Under the pieces are notes generated by a model. It searched no databases. It was not told the DNA's origin and worked only from the letters and a program-made list of their open reading frames with translations. From Candidatus Hydrogenedens sp. (lineage in GTDB: Bacteria; Hydrogenedentota; Hydrogenedentia; Hydrogenedentales; Hydrogenedentaceae), in contig DAOSUS010000001.1 of assembly GCA_035378955.1 (NCBI GenBank), positions 51,571-115,570 of the forward strand: 64,000 nucleotides of DNA, read 5' to 3'. Positions 36,762-46,787 of this stretch are shown piece after piece. The stretch's first letter is position 1. Each line of letters opens with the position of its first letter. A program made the translations under genes and the position numbers.

Positions 36762-36783
36762 TTATGTATATCCCGTTAAAAAG

Positions 36784-38181
36784 TTACTTTATGATATTCA
36801 AAATATAACTTTTCCCATAATAGTTGAAAAGGAACAGAGACGCATTTGCCATATCCACAAGCCCACGGACTTCTTCAAAATTATGTTCTGCCAATGTAAG
36901 GCTTACAATATTATTCCGTTCTTCTAAATCATTCAATTCTACAGATGGGTCATTCACAAAACGATAGGGTAATATCTTGCTGATAAGTTTATCTAACTGT
37001 CGTGACCAATTGTGTGACCTTAAAGCAAGACATTTCCGCGGCAAATCATCGCTATACTCAGGTATTTTCCCCTCATAAAGGGGGCAGCCAAACACGAATC
37101 CAAATTCATTGCTATTATTACTATTATTAGTATTATTATATCTTTCAAGTAGAAAGAATGGGTCTTCTCCATCACGAACTGCATTTAAGTAAAGCGTGCC
37201 CATAAATGTTTCAATGGCTAAATGACGATTTGAAGATAACTGGACAGCATTATTTTTAGGAGTTGACCAGCCTAATATATCCAGCAGATATATCCATAAC
37301 ATTCTTAACGCGGAGTAGCCCGGTAAAGCCGTTGTATGATAAGGCATGGATAAATCCCCTAAATAGTGCAATCCCCAGCCCATAAACCGCCAGCCCCAAT
37401 AGTCATGACCCGTTGCAAAGGCAAATTTTGATAATTCCTTATATAAATATATCCGATATTCAACATAAGATTGTTTCAAAAAAGGAGCAAAAAAGGTGAT
37501 TATAGGATTTTCATGAAAAAATCCCATGTGGAAAGGTGCCTGAGAACCGAAATCAAGGTTCGGATTTCCATAAGGCTGAGTTCCAAACCCATAAATCGCT
37601 CCAAATTCCGTTTGATTATCTGAGAACAATCCCGTATCCATTCCGTAATCAGGTTCATTGGATGCAGAAGTAAGAATATCTATTGGAGAAACTGTTTCCC
37701 CTTTATTAAGTTTTACGAAACAAAAAACCTCAAATTCTTTTGTATTATTTACAATACATACATCTTTTACATTCAACAAAGTTTTGCCTTCAGGCGGATT
37801 ATTAGCAAACCTCACAACATAAAGAGGCGTTTTTGTATTTGGATTAATACGAATGGCTTTGAAAAATCGTGTTTTGATTTCGGATGTATTTGCGGTAGGA
37901 GAGAAAAGTAAATCTGGTGGACAAGGGGCATACATGGGTATATTCTTTTTTGCCCAGGTTTCAACATTAGCGAGCACCTGTGCAATATTTTGTCCTTCTG
38001 CGGTAAGGAACTCTTCTAATGTTTCCGCAGGAACGGAATTTGCATTTTTTACTTCGGGTAATGTTTCGACCACAAGTTTTGTGAACAATGGATGATGTTG
38101 CCATGGGTAAACTGAGGTAGAGATTGAAATCAAAAGTAACAGAACTACCGTAATGCGATTGACAAAAAGTTTAGAATTCAT
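36784..38181 (-). CDS. Exported zinc phospholipase C / P1 nuclease-like protein
   Basis: A 465-residue protein with a signal peptide (about residues 1-24) whose probable mature N-terminus carries Trp-Gln-His-His (YPWQHHPLFT). In zinc phospholipases C and S1/P1 nucleases the N-terminal Trp and nearby His bind zinc. The second cluster is also visible: GHDYWGW, then GWGLHYLGDLSMPYHTT (HxxxD...H) and later NRHLAIETF (HxxxE). A ~150-residue insertion (about 90-220) separates the two, making the protein longer than the 250-300 residues usual for the fold. Substrate, phospholipid or nucleic acid, cannot be decided. It is followed by no operon partner. Confidence 0.62.
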   Translation of the reverse strand: MNSKLFVNRITVVLLLLISISTSVYPWQHHPLFTKLVVETLPEVKNANSVPAETLEEFLTAEGQNIAQVLANVETWAKKNIPMYAPCPPDLLFSPTANTSEIKTRFFKAIRINPNTKTPLYVVRFANNPPEGKTLLNVKDVCIVNNTKEFEVFCFVKLNKGETVSPIDILTSASNEPDYGMDTGLFSDNQTEFGAIYGFGTQPYGNPNLDFGSQAPFHMGFFHENPIITFFAPFLKQSYVEYRIYLYKELSKFAFATGHDYWGWRFMGWGLHYLGDLSMPYHTTALPGYSALRMLWIYLLDILGWSTPKNNAVQLSSNRHLAIETFMGTLYLNAVRDGEDPFFLLERYNNTNNSNNSNEFGFVFGCPLYEGKIPEYSDDLPRKCLALRSHNWSRQLDKLISKILPYRFVNDPSVELNDLEERNNIVSLTLAEHNFEEVRGLVDMANASLFLFNYYGKSYILNIIK

Positions 38182-38357
38182 AACATTTCTCCTTATATAA
38201 GTTAAGTTTATTTATTATACACTTTTTCACATGAAACATTTCAATAAATATTTGATTTTTAAGCATATATATGGACATTATGTAAATACAACGCCTAAAA
38301 ATTAAATGTTTCACATGAAACATAATCGTAAATTATTAATTAACAATAATTTATTAA

Positions 38358-40049
38358 TTATCCTTTCAGTCCAGTTAAAGTAATACCCTGTATAAATTGC
38401 CGTTGAGCAAAGAAAAATAACGCAATCACAGGTAAAGTCATCAACACAGCCGCTGCCATCATAAGTTCGAACCGTGCTAACCAAATCATCAAAGCATGTA
38501 ATGCAAATAAACCTAAACTTAACGGATACTTTTCCTGGTCAGTCAAGAAAATCAACGGACCCATAAAATCGTTCCATACCCATAGAAAAGTGAAAATTGC
38601 CACTGTGGCTAATGCAGGTTTGATAAGTGGAAGTATAATATGACGATATATACGCAAATATCCACAGCCATCAATTAAGGCACTATCTTCAAGGTCCTTC
38701 GGGATGCTTAACATGAATTGCCGCAACAAAAAAATGAAAAAGGCATTGCCGAAGAAAGAACCTGCCCACAATGGAACAAGAGTATTATACAATCCGAAAC
38801 TTTTCCATATTAGAAATTGAGGCACCAGCGTTACCTGAGCAGGTATCATCAGTGTTGCCAATATCAGAATAAAATAATAATCACGACCAGGCCAGCGAAG
38901 TCGGGCAAAGGCATACGCTACAAAAGAAGCAGAAAAAATCTGTCCTATGATATTCATTAATACTAAAAGCAAACTATTATAAGTATATTTAATGATAGGA
39001 ACTTCCCTTAATACTTCCCGATAATTTCCCCATGCTTTCCGTGCAAGAACTATAGGGTAGGAAGTTTTTCTTATCTCCAATTTCAGACGCAGTTTCCCCT
39101 CAGGCGTTTCTGGACTATTTCCGATTTCCTTAATCGTATACCAACTTTTCATCATGATACTTTTATCTTCGTGGCTATATACCTGCCAGAGACAGTCCTG
39201 CCATTGATTGTATTGGAGATAAATGGGCTCCACGGATTTAAATCGTTTCCCTCCTATGTCAATAATGGCGTGAATACTATACCAGGATTTATCCCCATGA
39301 AGGCTCAATCGTAATCGCTTAAATTCATCTGCTGAAATATTACAATCGGCAATGGTCTCCACAACAAAATGGTCCCCTTTTGAAAAATCATAGTGAACCT
39401 CAATCCCTTTTCGATTGAAATATTCCAACCTCGGAACAAACTTGGCGCAATCGCTATGTAATTCCCATTTTAATGTTTCCGCATCACCTACCTTCACCGT
39501 TTCCGCATCCCATGTTTTTACAATCAATTCTCCTAATGCTACACGCCGATATATGGCATCAAATGCATTGATTACAATTTCAGAATTTATTTCAGAATTT
39601 ATCCATGAAGAAAAATCGTTAAGTCCTGAAGTCCATAACTCTTTGGGCATACGACGGAAAAAACTACCTAATATAAAATCTGTAAGATAGGGTTCTTCTA
39701 CATAAGGTTGAATAAAATTAGGTAATGTATCTTTAATTGTTAATAATTTCCCGCGAACAGTCTCTCGCCCTTTTTCTAAATATGCTTCCCAAGTCTCATC
39801 ATTTACATCTACCGGTTGAATAGGCAGTTCATTAGCATTTGCACCAAAATAAGGAGATGTAACCACATTAGCAGGCATGGGTGGAAACCAACTGGGTGGA
39901 TATAATTCGTCCGGGGACTTGAAACTTGTTCCAATAAGCCACACAAAAGGAGCAGAGAACACAATTGCACCTGCAAGAAGGATAGCATGGTATGCTCCAA
40001 AACGAAGCCCCTGCCCTATCTTTTTCAAAATGTTATTGCTCCCGCTCAT
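38358..40049 (-). CDS. Carbohydrate ABC transporter permease (MalG type) with large extracytoplasmic insertion
   Basis: A 563-residue inner-membrane permease. The first membrane segment (about 18-42) ends in the usual TSFKSPDELYPPSWFPPMP. The expected continuation, NYREVLREVPIIKYTYNSL, comes only at about residue 340. Between them is a polar ~270-residue domain, located outside the cytoplasm by topology, that normal members (about 275 residues) lack. The rest is typical: five further segments and the ATPase-contact EAA motif EDSALIDGCGYLRIYRHIILP. It overlaps the upstream permease/binding-protein gene by 17 bases. No ATP-binding subunit is encoded in the window; a shared MsmK/UgpC-type ATPase elsewhere is likely (inference). 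Confidence 0.88.
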   Translation of the reverse strand: MSGSNNILKKIGQGLRFGAYHAILLAGAIVFSAPFVWLIGTSFKSPDELYPPSWFPPMPANVVTSPYFGANANELPIQPVDVNDETWEAYLEKGRETVRGKLLTIKDTLPNFIQPYVEEPYLTDFILGSFFRRMPKELWTSGLNDFSSWINSEINSEIVINAFDAIYRRVALGELIVKTWDAETVKVGDAETLKWELHSDCAKFVPRLEYFNRKGIEVHYDFSKGDHFVVETIADCNISADEFKRLRLSLHGDKSWYSIHAIIDIGGKRFKSVEPIYLQYNQWQDCLWQVYSHEDKSIMMKSWYTIKEIGNSPETPEGKLRLKLEIRKTSYPIVLARKAWGNYREVLREVPIIKYTYNSLLLVLMNIIGQIFSASFVAYAFARLRWPGRDYYFILILATLMIPAQVTLVPQFLIWKSFGLYNTLVPLWAGSFFGNAFFIFLLRQFMLSIPKDLEDSALIDGCGYLRIYRHIILPLIKPALATVAIFTFLWVWNDFMGPLIFLTDQEKYPLSLGLFALHALMIWLARFELMMAAAVLMTLPVIALFFFAQRQFIQGITLTGLKG

Positions 40050-42495
40050 AATATACCCACTTCTGCGACAATTTTAGTTGCAATATTGTTAATATTAAAA
40101 TGATACCAAACAGTATCCATGCCAAGGCAGAGGCATAACCCATTCGTAAATATTGAAAACCATTGTTAAATAGGTAATAAGCATAAAACAAAGTGGAATC
40201 TACCGGTCCACCCTGTGTCATGATAAATGCCTGGGTGAAAATCTGAAATGTTGCAATAAATCCCATTATCAAATTAAATAAAATATATGGGCTCAACATG
40301 GGTAAAGTTATATAGAAAAATTTTCGAAAAACTCCTGCACCATCTATCTCCGCTGCTTCATATAACTGCACGGGAATTGTTTTCAAACCTGCTAACCAAA
40401 TTATCATACTTCCGCCCGCAGACCATACACTCATAATAACCAATGCAGGCTTTGACCATTTTGGGTCTTGAAGCCAATTCGGTCCTGTTGTCCCTAATTG
40501 CGTCAGAATAGCGTTCATCATCCCTTCTTGTGGATTGAATATCCACAGCCAGAGGATAGAAGCAGCTACTCCCGGCATAATTGCAGGCAAATAAAACAAG
40601 GTTCGATAGGTTGCCATGCCTCTCCATTCCCGTTGAAGCAAAAGAGCAATTCCCAAACTGATAATCATCCCTAAGGGAACGCTGATGGTCATGTATATTG
40701 TATTCCAAAGGGATTTATAAAATAGGGGGTCATTTATCATAAATCGGTAGTTTTCAAAACCTACCCATTTCGGGGGAGAAAGAACATCATAGTTACAGAA
40801 ACTCATTATAAGTGAAAAAAGCAATGGACCACCACCAAAAACTAAAAAGCCTAAAAACCAAGGACTTGCAAAAAAATAACCCGCATAATATTCTTTTCGA
40901 AAATAGCCCCTTGCTTGTGATTTTTGGAACAAAACATAAGTAATAATAATTAGAATTATAAGTATTGTGATAATATATACAAATACTACGGGTGTCCAAG
41001 ACAAGTTTGGGTATTCAACAGGATAATTTACTTTATCTAATTCGCGTTGGACAATGGAAGTGCTTCGGTCTAATGCCTGCTTTGCATTTTTGAGGTAGTC
41101 ATTATCATATTTTTTGTAGATACCTTCCCACATAGCCCGCACATGTTCGTTCCAGAGAAGTTGACCAACGGGTGTAACAGGACGGTATTTTGCTTCGGGC
41201 ATCATGGAAATAAAGGTTTTCATAGCATCTTTGAAAGTATTTTCGACAGTAGCGTCGGAATATAGATAATGTTCCATAATCCATTCTGTCAAGTCGCGTC
41301 TTGCACTCATTCGGGGTATGAATATGGTGCCACTTCCACGAACTTTTTCTGCTTCTGCATCGTTTCGTATACGAATGGCTCGTTTTGACATGAGATACTT
41401 GATAAACAGCCATGCTTCTTCAGGATGACGGGCACTTGATGGGATTACATACGAAAAACCCCCTGTCCAGCCGATGCGTTTTTTCCCTTCTGGAGCCGGT
41501 GCTGGTACAACACCAAATCGCATGGAACGGCGTGCATTAGCGATAGGTATCATAGCAAAATCACCATCAATTTTCATCGCAACCTTACCTGCAACGAAGG
41601 GGTCAAGGTCCCCAACCAACATAGAAGATTGGAAAGCCATGACTTTTTCGGCACCGCCCATAGCATCATATATTTCCGACATAAAAGCAAGGGCTTCTGT
41701 TATTTCAGGACTGTTTAATGTGCAGGTTTTGCCATCAGCGGACATGAACTCTCCACCATTTAGCCAGCCATAGATATACAGCCATGAATTTCCATAATTA
41801 GGAATAAATCCGATTTGCTTGATGTCCCCTCGTGCATCCTTTTCTGTCATGATTACAGCGGCTTTTTTTAATTGTTCCCAGGTTCGGGGTGGTCCTACTT
41901 TATTGGGATTATTGGGGTCTACGCAACCGATGGCTTTCAATTGCTCCGCATATTTTTCAAGCAGGTCTAAATTATAATACAAACCGCGATTATCCGTATC
42001 GCAGGGGATTGCATACAGTTTTCCTTGATATTGACTTTCCTGCCAGCAAGGCGGGAAGAAATATTCCTCTTTTAGCGTTAAAGGGTCATTTGGATTTTCT
42101 CTCAAATCTCGTTCATAAAAATCCTGCAAACACAGAAAAGCACCTCTTGAAGCCCATTGGGCTACTGCAAATCGATCAAAAAAGACAACATCCGGCGGGT
42201 CACCTCCTGCAACGGCACATAATAATCGCTGCGGGTCATCTGTTTTATTAAGCGAGGCACTTTGCCCCATAACCACTTTGATTTTCGGTTTGCCATTTGT
42301 CCCATTATATACATGTTCAAAATCGCGAACGGTTTCACTCACAAAAAAATCTAATTCATTTCCCCAGTAGTAAATGCGAGTATATTCCTCACATCTGCCA
42401 TTTATAGAATACATTGCAATAAATACAAAGACAAAATATAACCCTACCCCCTTTTCAAAGATAGTATTTCCTTTATATTGTCTTATCGCAATCAT
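40033..42495 (-). CDS. Fused sugar-binding protein and MalF-type ABC permease
   Basis: An 820-residue fusion. Residues about 36-490, after a leader (15-33), form a family 1 extracellular solute-binding protein (RIYYWGNELDFFVSETVRDF; GDPPDVVFFDRFAVAQW; the conserved GKVAMKIDGDF). A membrane segment (503-523) follows and then a complete MalF-type permease (about 536-820) with an EAA motif in YEAAEIDGAGVFRKFFYITLP. Normally binding protein and permease are separate; here the binding domain is tethered, and no lipobox is present. It overlaps the MalG-type gene by 17 bases. Presumed role is import of a sugar or oligosaccharide; the ligand is unknown. Confidence 0.9.
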   Translation of the reverse strand: MIAIRQYKGNTIFEKGVGLYFVFVFIAMYSINGRCEEYTRIYYWGNELDFFVSETVRDFEHVYNGTNGKPKIKVVMGQSASLNKTDDPQRLLCAVAGGDPPDVVFFDRFAVAQWASRGAFLCLQDFYERDLRENPNDPLTLKEEYFFPPCWQESQYQGKLYAIPCDTDNRGLYYNLDLLEKYAEQLKAIGCVDPNNPNKVGPPRTWEQLKKAAVIMTEKDARGDIKQIGFIPNYGNSWLYIYGWLNGGEFMSADGKTCTLNSPEITEALAFMSEIYDAMGGAEKVMAFQSSMLVGDLDPFVAGKVAMKIDGDFAMIPIANARRSMRFGVVPAPAPEGKKRIGWTGGFSYVIPSSARHPEEAWLFIKYLMSKRAIRIRNDAEAEKVRGSGTIFIPRMSARRDLTEWIMEHYLYSDATVENTFKDAMKTFISMMPEAKYRPVTPVGQLLWNEHVRAMWEGIYKKYDNDYLKNAKQALDRSTSIVQRELDKVNYPVEYPNLSWTPVVFVYIITILIILIIITYVLFQKSQARGYFRKEYYAGYFFASPWFLGFLVFGGGPLLFSLIMSFCNYDVLSPPKWVGFENYRFMINDPLFYKSLWNTIYMTISVPLGMIISLGIALLLQREWRGMATYRTLFYLPAIMPGVAASILWLWIFNPQEGMMNAILTQLGTTGPNWLQDPKWSKPALVIMSVWSAGGSMIIWLAGLKTIPVQLYEAAEIDGAGVFRKFFYITLPMLSPYILFNLIMGFIATFQIFTQAFIMTQGGPVDSTLFYAYYLFNNGFQYLRMGYASALAWILFGIILILTILQLKLSQKWVYYEREQ

Positions 42496-42720
42496 TTCTT
42501 TATATTAGGAAAAAAAAAGTTATTGTTTCAACTAAGGCCCTTTTAATCCTGCTGAATACTGTTAAAGGCTATACTGTTTATATAAACTTTCCCCTTTTGA
42601 ACTTTTAGAAAGATTAAAAACCAATCTCAACCAATCATTTTTCCAGATACCTGCCATATCTAATTTCATCGAATAATGGAGCAGAATTTAGTAATCTTTT
42701 TTATAGATATAAGACAGGGG

Positions 42721-43692
42721 TTAGTTTTGTTGTGAAGCCATAACATTTAATATCAAACCTGAAATTGCTGCTATTCGTGGAACCATAGGTGGCTCGGATG
42801 GATAACGCATAAACTGGACATGCCCATCCATAAACAGAACATTGGAGCCACCGGGAATATGACTGAATTCCTGAACAAAAGTGCTGAAATTATCTAACAT
42901 GACAAATATGGAACTTTGTGCTTTTGCCGCTGTAGAAGGGTTATTTATATCGGTGATTAAAAATCGCTCAATTCCTTCACGAAGACGATATATAGTAGTT
43001 CCCCCTGCATTCCCATAGCCCGGGCTTACTGTCCCATCATCATCGGGTTTTCCAGAGGCGTAAGTTTGATTTCCAAAGACGAACCATTCCACTAATTTTT
43101 CCAGCCAATGTTCAAAAATCTGTCGGGGTGCCTTCGTGCCGGGAGGAAGATTTATTCCTAAAGACCCTGCAATGAGTGATAAATCGGGGTCTGTCGGGTC
43201 TTCATCAAACTTATCATATACCCAACCAAAATAGGAATAGCTATGTGCCGCCTGACAAAATGGCCAATATACAACAATCCAGGATGCATCTGGATATTTT
43301 GCCATAAAATATTCTCCTGTGGGGTCATCGAAAATACATTCGCCATGGAAGAAAATTTTATTGTCCGGGTCCGAAGGACAAACCAATATCTTTGCGTCAT
43401 TCATATAATCTGGATAAATAGACATAATGTCCGGTGATAAGGCAAATTGAGCCCGTATATTTGTGCCGGGATAATCACGCATTTGTATTCGCGGAAATTT
43501 TCCAGCCGGGGCTTCGTTTGCATACATCTTAAATACCAAACCCATCTGTTTTAGGTTATTTTGACAAGAAGAACGACGAGTTGCTTCTCGGGCTCGGGCT
43601 AAAGCAGGTAATAAAATAGCCGCTAAAATACCAATGATAGCAATAACGACGAGCAACTCAATGAGCGTAAAGCCTGTTTTCTTCGTCTTCAT
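42721..43692 (-). CDS. DUF1559-type pseudopilin (prepilin-like protein)
   Basis: A 323-residue protein with a type IV prepilin N-terminus: short positive leader MKTKKTG, cleavage before Phe, then FTLIELLVVIAIIGILAAILLPAL. The middle has CPSDPDN, and the C-terminus carries the DUF1559 hallmark GGSNVLFMDGHVQFMRYPSE. Such proteins are numerous in Planctomycetota, Lentisphaerota and relatives; they are probably assembled by a type II secretion-like or pilus machine such as the PilB/GspE-type ATPase at 16.6 kb. The start at 43692 has GGAAGGGG five bases upstream; a longer frame from 43764 would hide the leader. It lies 225 bases upstream of nothing else on its strand except the ABC genes it precedes. 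Confidence 0.88.
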   Translation of the reverse strand: MKTKKTGFTLIELLVVIAIIGILAAILLPALARAREATRRSSCQNNLKQMGLVFKMYANEAPAGKFPRIQMRDYPGTNIRAQFALSPDIMSIYPDYMNDAKILVCPSDPDNKIFFHGECIFDDPTGEYFMAKYPDASWIVVYWPFCQAAHSYSYFGWVYDKFDEDPTDPDLSLIAGSLGINLPPGTKAPRQIFEHWLEKLVEWFVFGNQTYASGKPDDDGTVSPGYGNAGGTTIYRLREGIERFLITDINNPSTAAKAQSSIFVMLDNFSTFVQEFSHIPGGSNVLFMDGHVQFMRYPSEPPMVPRIAAISGLILNVMASQQN

Positions 43693-43871
43693 ACAACCCC
43701 TTCCTATATTTTTAATTTTACTTTTCTTATTACCACTCTTCTCACTAAATATATTCAAATCCATTATAATAAAAATTTTTTATCCTGTCAATCTTTTTTT
43801 CACAATATATTTCCCTTTTTAATTAAATCATAATATACACACCTATAAGAGATTTTAAAAGATTTATATGA

Positions 43872-44336
43872 TTACTTGTGTCCCATAGGTAATCCGTTAA
43901 TTGTATCTATCGATTTATACTGCTGTTTGTCGGTTTCTTTTTCCCCTATCCACGCAAAAAGACTTATAAACACTGCTTCTTTTTTAGGAACAATATGTAA
44001 ACCCGAAATCTTAGGTTCTTTACCATAGAAAGTCCCTTCAAATTTTTAGAAATAGGATTAAAATTGTTTCCGAACCCAGCCTGTCATACCCTCAAATAAT
44101 TGTTTATCCCGACTACCGATAGGACGAAAACCTTCACCCTTATTCCAATATTGAGTTTCTGTAGCATCAATATCATTAGCTAGGTAATAGTTGCCATTTA
44201 TTGGATAATCAAGGTCTCTTCCAATCTTCTGCAATTGTTCGACATTAAAAATGGGTATACCCTCCGCTTGAGAATATCCCTATATGAGAATAATTAAAAT
44301 TAACACACTCCCAATAGTCCTCATTAATTTTTCCAT
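43872..44336 (-). pseudogene. Decayed GLUG-type secreted protein gene with in-frame stops
   Basis: From an ATG at 44336, with a strong AAGGAGAG five bases upstream, the frame encodes a signal peptide (MEKLMRTIGSVLILIILI), a TAG at 44280-44282, and then IFNVEQLQKIGRDLDYPING and DIDATETQYWNKGEGFRPIG, very like the start of each half of the GLUG protein at 28-30 kb. Stops follow at 44058-44060 and three codons later, then the same frame continues with KFEGTFYGKEPKISGLHIV, the expected next segment, ending at 43872. The GLUG ladder itself is missing. Several in-frame stops but no frame change indicate a gene decaying by point mutation. Confidence 0.75.
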
Positions 44337-44546
44337 TTCTACTCTCCTTTTCTTTACTCATAATATTATATTGCTTTAATTTTAAATATAGTTCATAAAT
44401 TAAAAAATAAAATTTTTTATACGGAGGGTTTATACCCAAAATAGGACGATATTGAGATATTGGCAAAGCAAGTGATAAAATCTATCTCATAATCGTATCC
44501 CTTTAATTAAAAATTCATCCTCTCTTTTGTCTTAGGAAAATATGTT

Positions 44547-45563
44547 ATGAAAACAAAAAATTCTTTTAATCCGATACGGGTAGGTGTGTTGATGGGAGGG
44601 ATTAGTTCGGAGCATGAAATATCGCTTTTGTCGGGGGAAGGTGTAGTGCGTGCTTTGAGCACAACGGAATATGTGCCTATTCCTATTATTATTCATCGCA
44701 ATTTCAATTGGGAATTTCCAGAGAAAAAGATATTGAAAACGGAAGAAGCCCTTGTGGAACTGAAACGAATAGGAATACAGGTGGTTTTTAATGCACTTCA
44801 TGGTGCTTTTGGTGAAGATGGACGCATTCAAGGGTTGCTGGATTGGCTCCATATCCCGTATACAGGCTCTGACTGTGCTGCATGTGCTCTTGCGATGAAT
44901 AAAGTGCGTTCAAAAGCGGTCGCAAAGATTGCAGGTATTCGTGTGGCTGACCATATTGTTTTTCGTCAGGATACCTGGATATGGGACCGTTCCGATTCTG
45001 CTTTTCGTGTGGAGAATGAATTGGGCTTTCCTGTGATTGTGAAGCCGTCATCTCAGGGTTCCAGTGTAGGGGTTACAATAGCCGAAGATGCTAAATCTTT
45101 TCTTGAAGGGGTTGAGCAGGCTTTAGAGTGGGATAATGAAGTGCTGGTGGAAAAGTTTATAAAGGGGCGTGAGGTTACATGTGGGGTGTGGGATTGTGAA
45201 GAAGGAGTCCCTCCACGTGCTTTGCCCGTTACAGAGATTTGCCCTAAAACGAGTTCGTTCTTTGACTATACGGCGAAGTATACGCCGGGTGCGACTGAGG
45301 AAATTACCCCGGCACCTATTGACCCGAAACAAACTCAAAAGGTTCAAGAAATGGCTTTGCAAGCACATCAAGCAATAGGCTGTTCTACATGGAGTCGAAG
45401 CGATTTTATTATTGACGAGGAAGGACCCGTCTGGATAGAAATAAATCCTATTCCGGGGTTAACACCTACATCGTTATACCCACAAGAAGCAAAATGTGCG
45501 GGTATCAGTTACGAACAGATGATACAAAAATTTGTAGAGTATGCGATTAAGAAAAAAATTTAG
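44547..45563 (+). CDS. ddl: D-alanine--D-alanine ligase
   Basis: A 338-residue ATP-grasp enzyme joining two D-alanines for peptidoglycan precursors in the cytoplasm. Visible signatures: GVLMGGISSEHEISLLSG at the N-terminus, HGAFGEDGRIQGLLD, the ATP-binding FPVIVKPSSQGSSVGV, EKFIKGREVTCGV, and the metal site WIEINPIPGLTPTSLYPQEA. Length is normal. It is separated by 228 bases from dapF, another peptidoglycan-precursor gene on the same strand, so the two may be coordinated but probably have separate promoters. The ribosome-binding site (TTAGGA) is somewhat far from the ATG. Confidence 0.96.
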   Translation: MKTKNSFNPIRVGVLMGGISSEHEISLLSGEGVVRALSTTEYVPIPIIIHRNFNWEFPEKKILKTEEALVELKRIGIQVVFNALHGAFGEDGRIQGLLDWLHIPYTGSDCAACALAMNKVRSKAVAKIAGIRVADHIVFRQDTWIWDRSDSAFRVENELGFPVIVKPSSQGSSVGVTIAEDAKSFLEGVEQALEWDNEVLVEKFIKGREVTCGVWDCEEGVPPRALPVTEICPKTSSFFDYTAKYTPGATEEITPAPIDPKQTQKVQEMALQAHQAIGCSTWSRSDFIIDEEGPVWIEINPIPGLTPTSLYPQEAKCAGISYEQMIQKFVEYAIKKKI

Positions 45564-45791
45564 AAAGTATGTTGCTTAAATAGATTTAATAGAAAGCCTT
45601 TTTGAAATAAAAAGATATGTTTTGGGGTATGAAGAATCAAGTGTCCTAAATGGTTTGAACAACGATGGAATATACTCAACACTTTTCTTTTTTATTGTTG
45701 CTAACAATTGTAGAAAGTTCTATAATATTTGCGTTGTTTTATTGGTTGATTCTACTTGAATAGATAAAAAAATGTAAAAGGATAATCGAAA

Positions 45792-46643
45792 ATGAATCAA
45801 CTTGTTTTTACAAAGATGCATGGATTGGGGAATGATTATTTGTATATTGATGCACGAGGTGGTTTACCTACAGAGAATATCCCGGAATTATCGCGGCGAA
45901 TGAGCCATCGTCATTTAGGGGCAGGTGCGGACGGGATAATTCTTATCCTTGCTTCTGAGGTAGCCGATTTTAAGATGCGTATCTTTAATGCAGATGGTAG
46001 TGAGGCGGAGACCTGCGGGAATGGTATTCGTTGTTTTGCAAAATATGTTTATGAACGGGGACTGACACATAAGACGGATTTTGTTATTGAAACCTTAGCT
46101 GGTCCCAATCGTGTTGTTTTGAATGTAGAAAATGGCAAGGTAAAATCTGTTCGTTCGCGTATGGGCAAGCCGAGTTTTGAGCGTTCCCGAATACCTATGG
46201 TAGGTGCGTCAGGACAGGTTATTGAAGAGCCTATTGATGTAGAAGGGGAAGTCATTAATATTACAGCGGTTAATATTGGCAATCCGCATGCCGTTATATT
46301 TGTTCCGGACGCAACAGAAGCACCTGTTGCAGAGTTAGGACCGAAGATTGAAAATCATTATCTGTTTCCTCAAAGGACAAATGTTGAATTTGTTTCCCTT
46401 ATTGACCGTTCCAATATTGTCATGCGTATCTGGGAACGAGGTAGTGGAATTACTATGGCAAGTGGTAGTGGTTCTTGTGCCGCAGCCCTTGCTTCAATGA
46501 TAACCAATCGCACCGACCGAAAGGTAAATGTGCATCTTGTCCATGGTTCGCTTACTATTGAATGGGCAGAGGATGATTATGTATATCAAGAAGGTCCTGC
46601 AGAGGAAGTATATTCTGCTACATGGCTTCTTCCTATTCCATAA
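45792..46643 (+). CDS. dapF: Diaminopimelate epimerase, one catalytic Cys replaced by Ser
   Basis: DapF converts LL- to meso-diaminopimelate for lysine and peptidoglycan. The 283-residue protein has the N-terminal KMHGLGNDYLYID and the first catalytic cysteine, Cys75, in ETCGNGIRC. The second active-site motif, usually T-x-A-C-G-T/S-G, reads ITMASGSGSCAA: the catalytic Cys is Ser (codon AGT) while the later non-catalytic Cys is retained. Otherwise the sequence is complete and well conserved, including NIGNPHAVIF and the E-R-G-x-G motif. It could be a Ser/Cys enzyme variant with changed rate, or a relative acting on another amino acid. A good ribosome-binding site (AAAAGGAT) precedes the ATG. 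Confidence 0.88.
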   Translation: MNQLVFTKMHGLGNDYLYIDARGGLPTENIPELSRRMSHRHLGAGADGIILILASEVADFKMRIFNADGSEAETCGNGIRCFAKYVYERGLTHKTDFVIETLAGPNRVVLNVENGKVKSVRSRMGKPSFERSRIPMVGASGQVIEEPIDVEGEVINITAVNIGNPHAVIFVPDATEAPVAELGPKIENHYLFPQRTNVEFVSLIDRSNIVMRIWERGSGITMASGSGSCAAALASMITNRTDRKVNVHLVHGSLTIEWAEDDYVYQEGPAEEVYSATWLLPIP

Positions 46644-46787
46644 TCCCGTAATAGTCCTATTTGATTTCGATAAAATTCTAATTAACAAATCGTATATCTT
46701 CCATAGCTCTTTTCTTGATAAGAAGACCTTGCTTTGTTATTATAAACATTCGTAATAATTCAAAACTTTCAAATAAGGAAATAAGGT

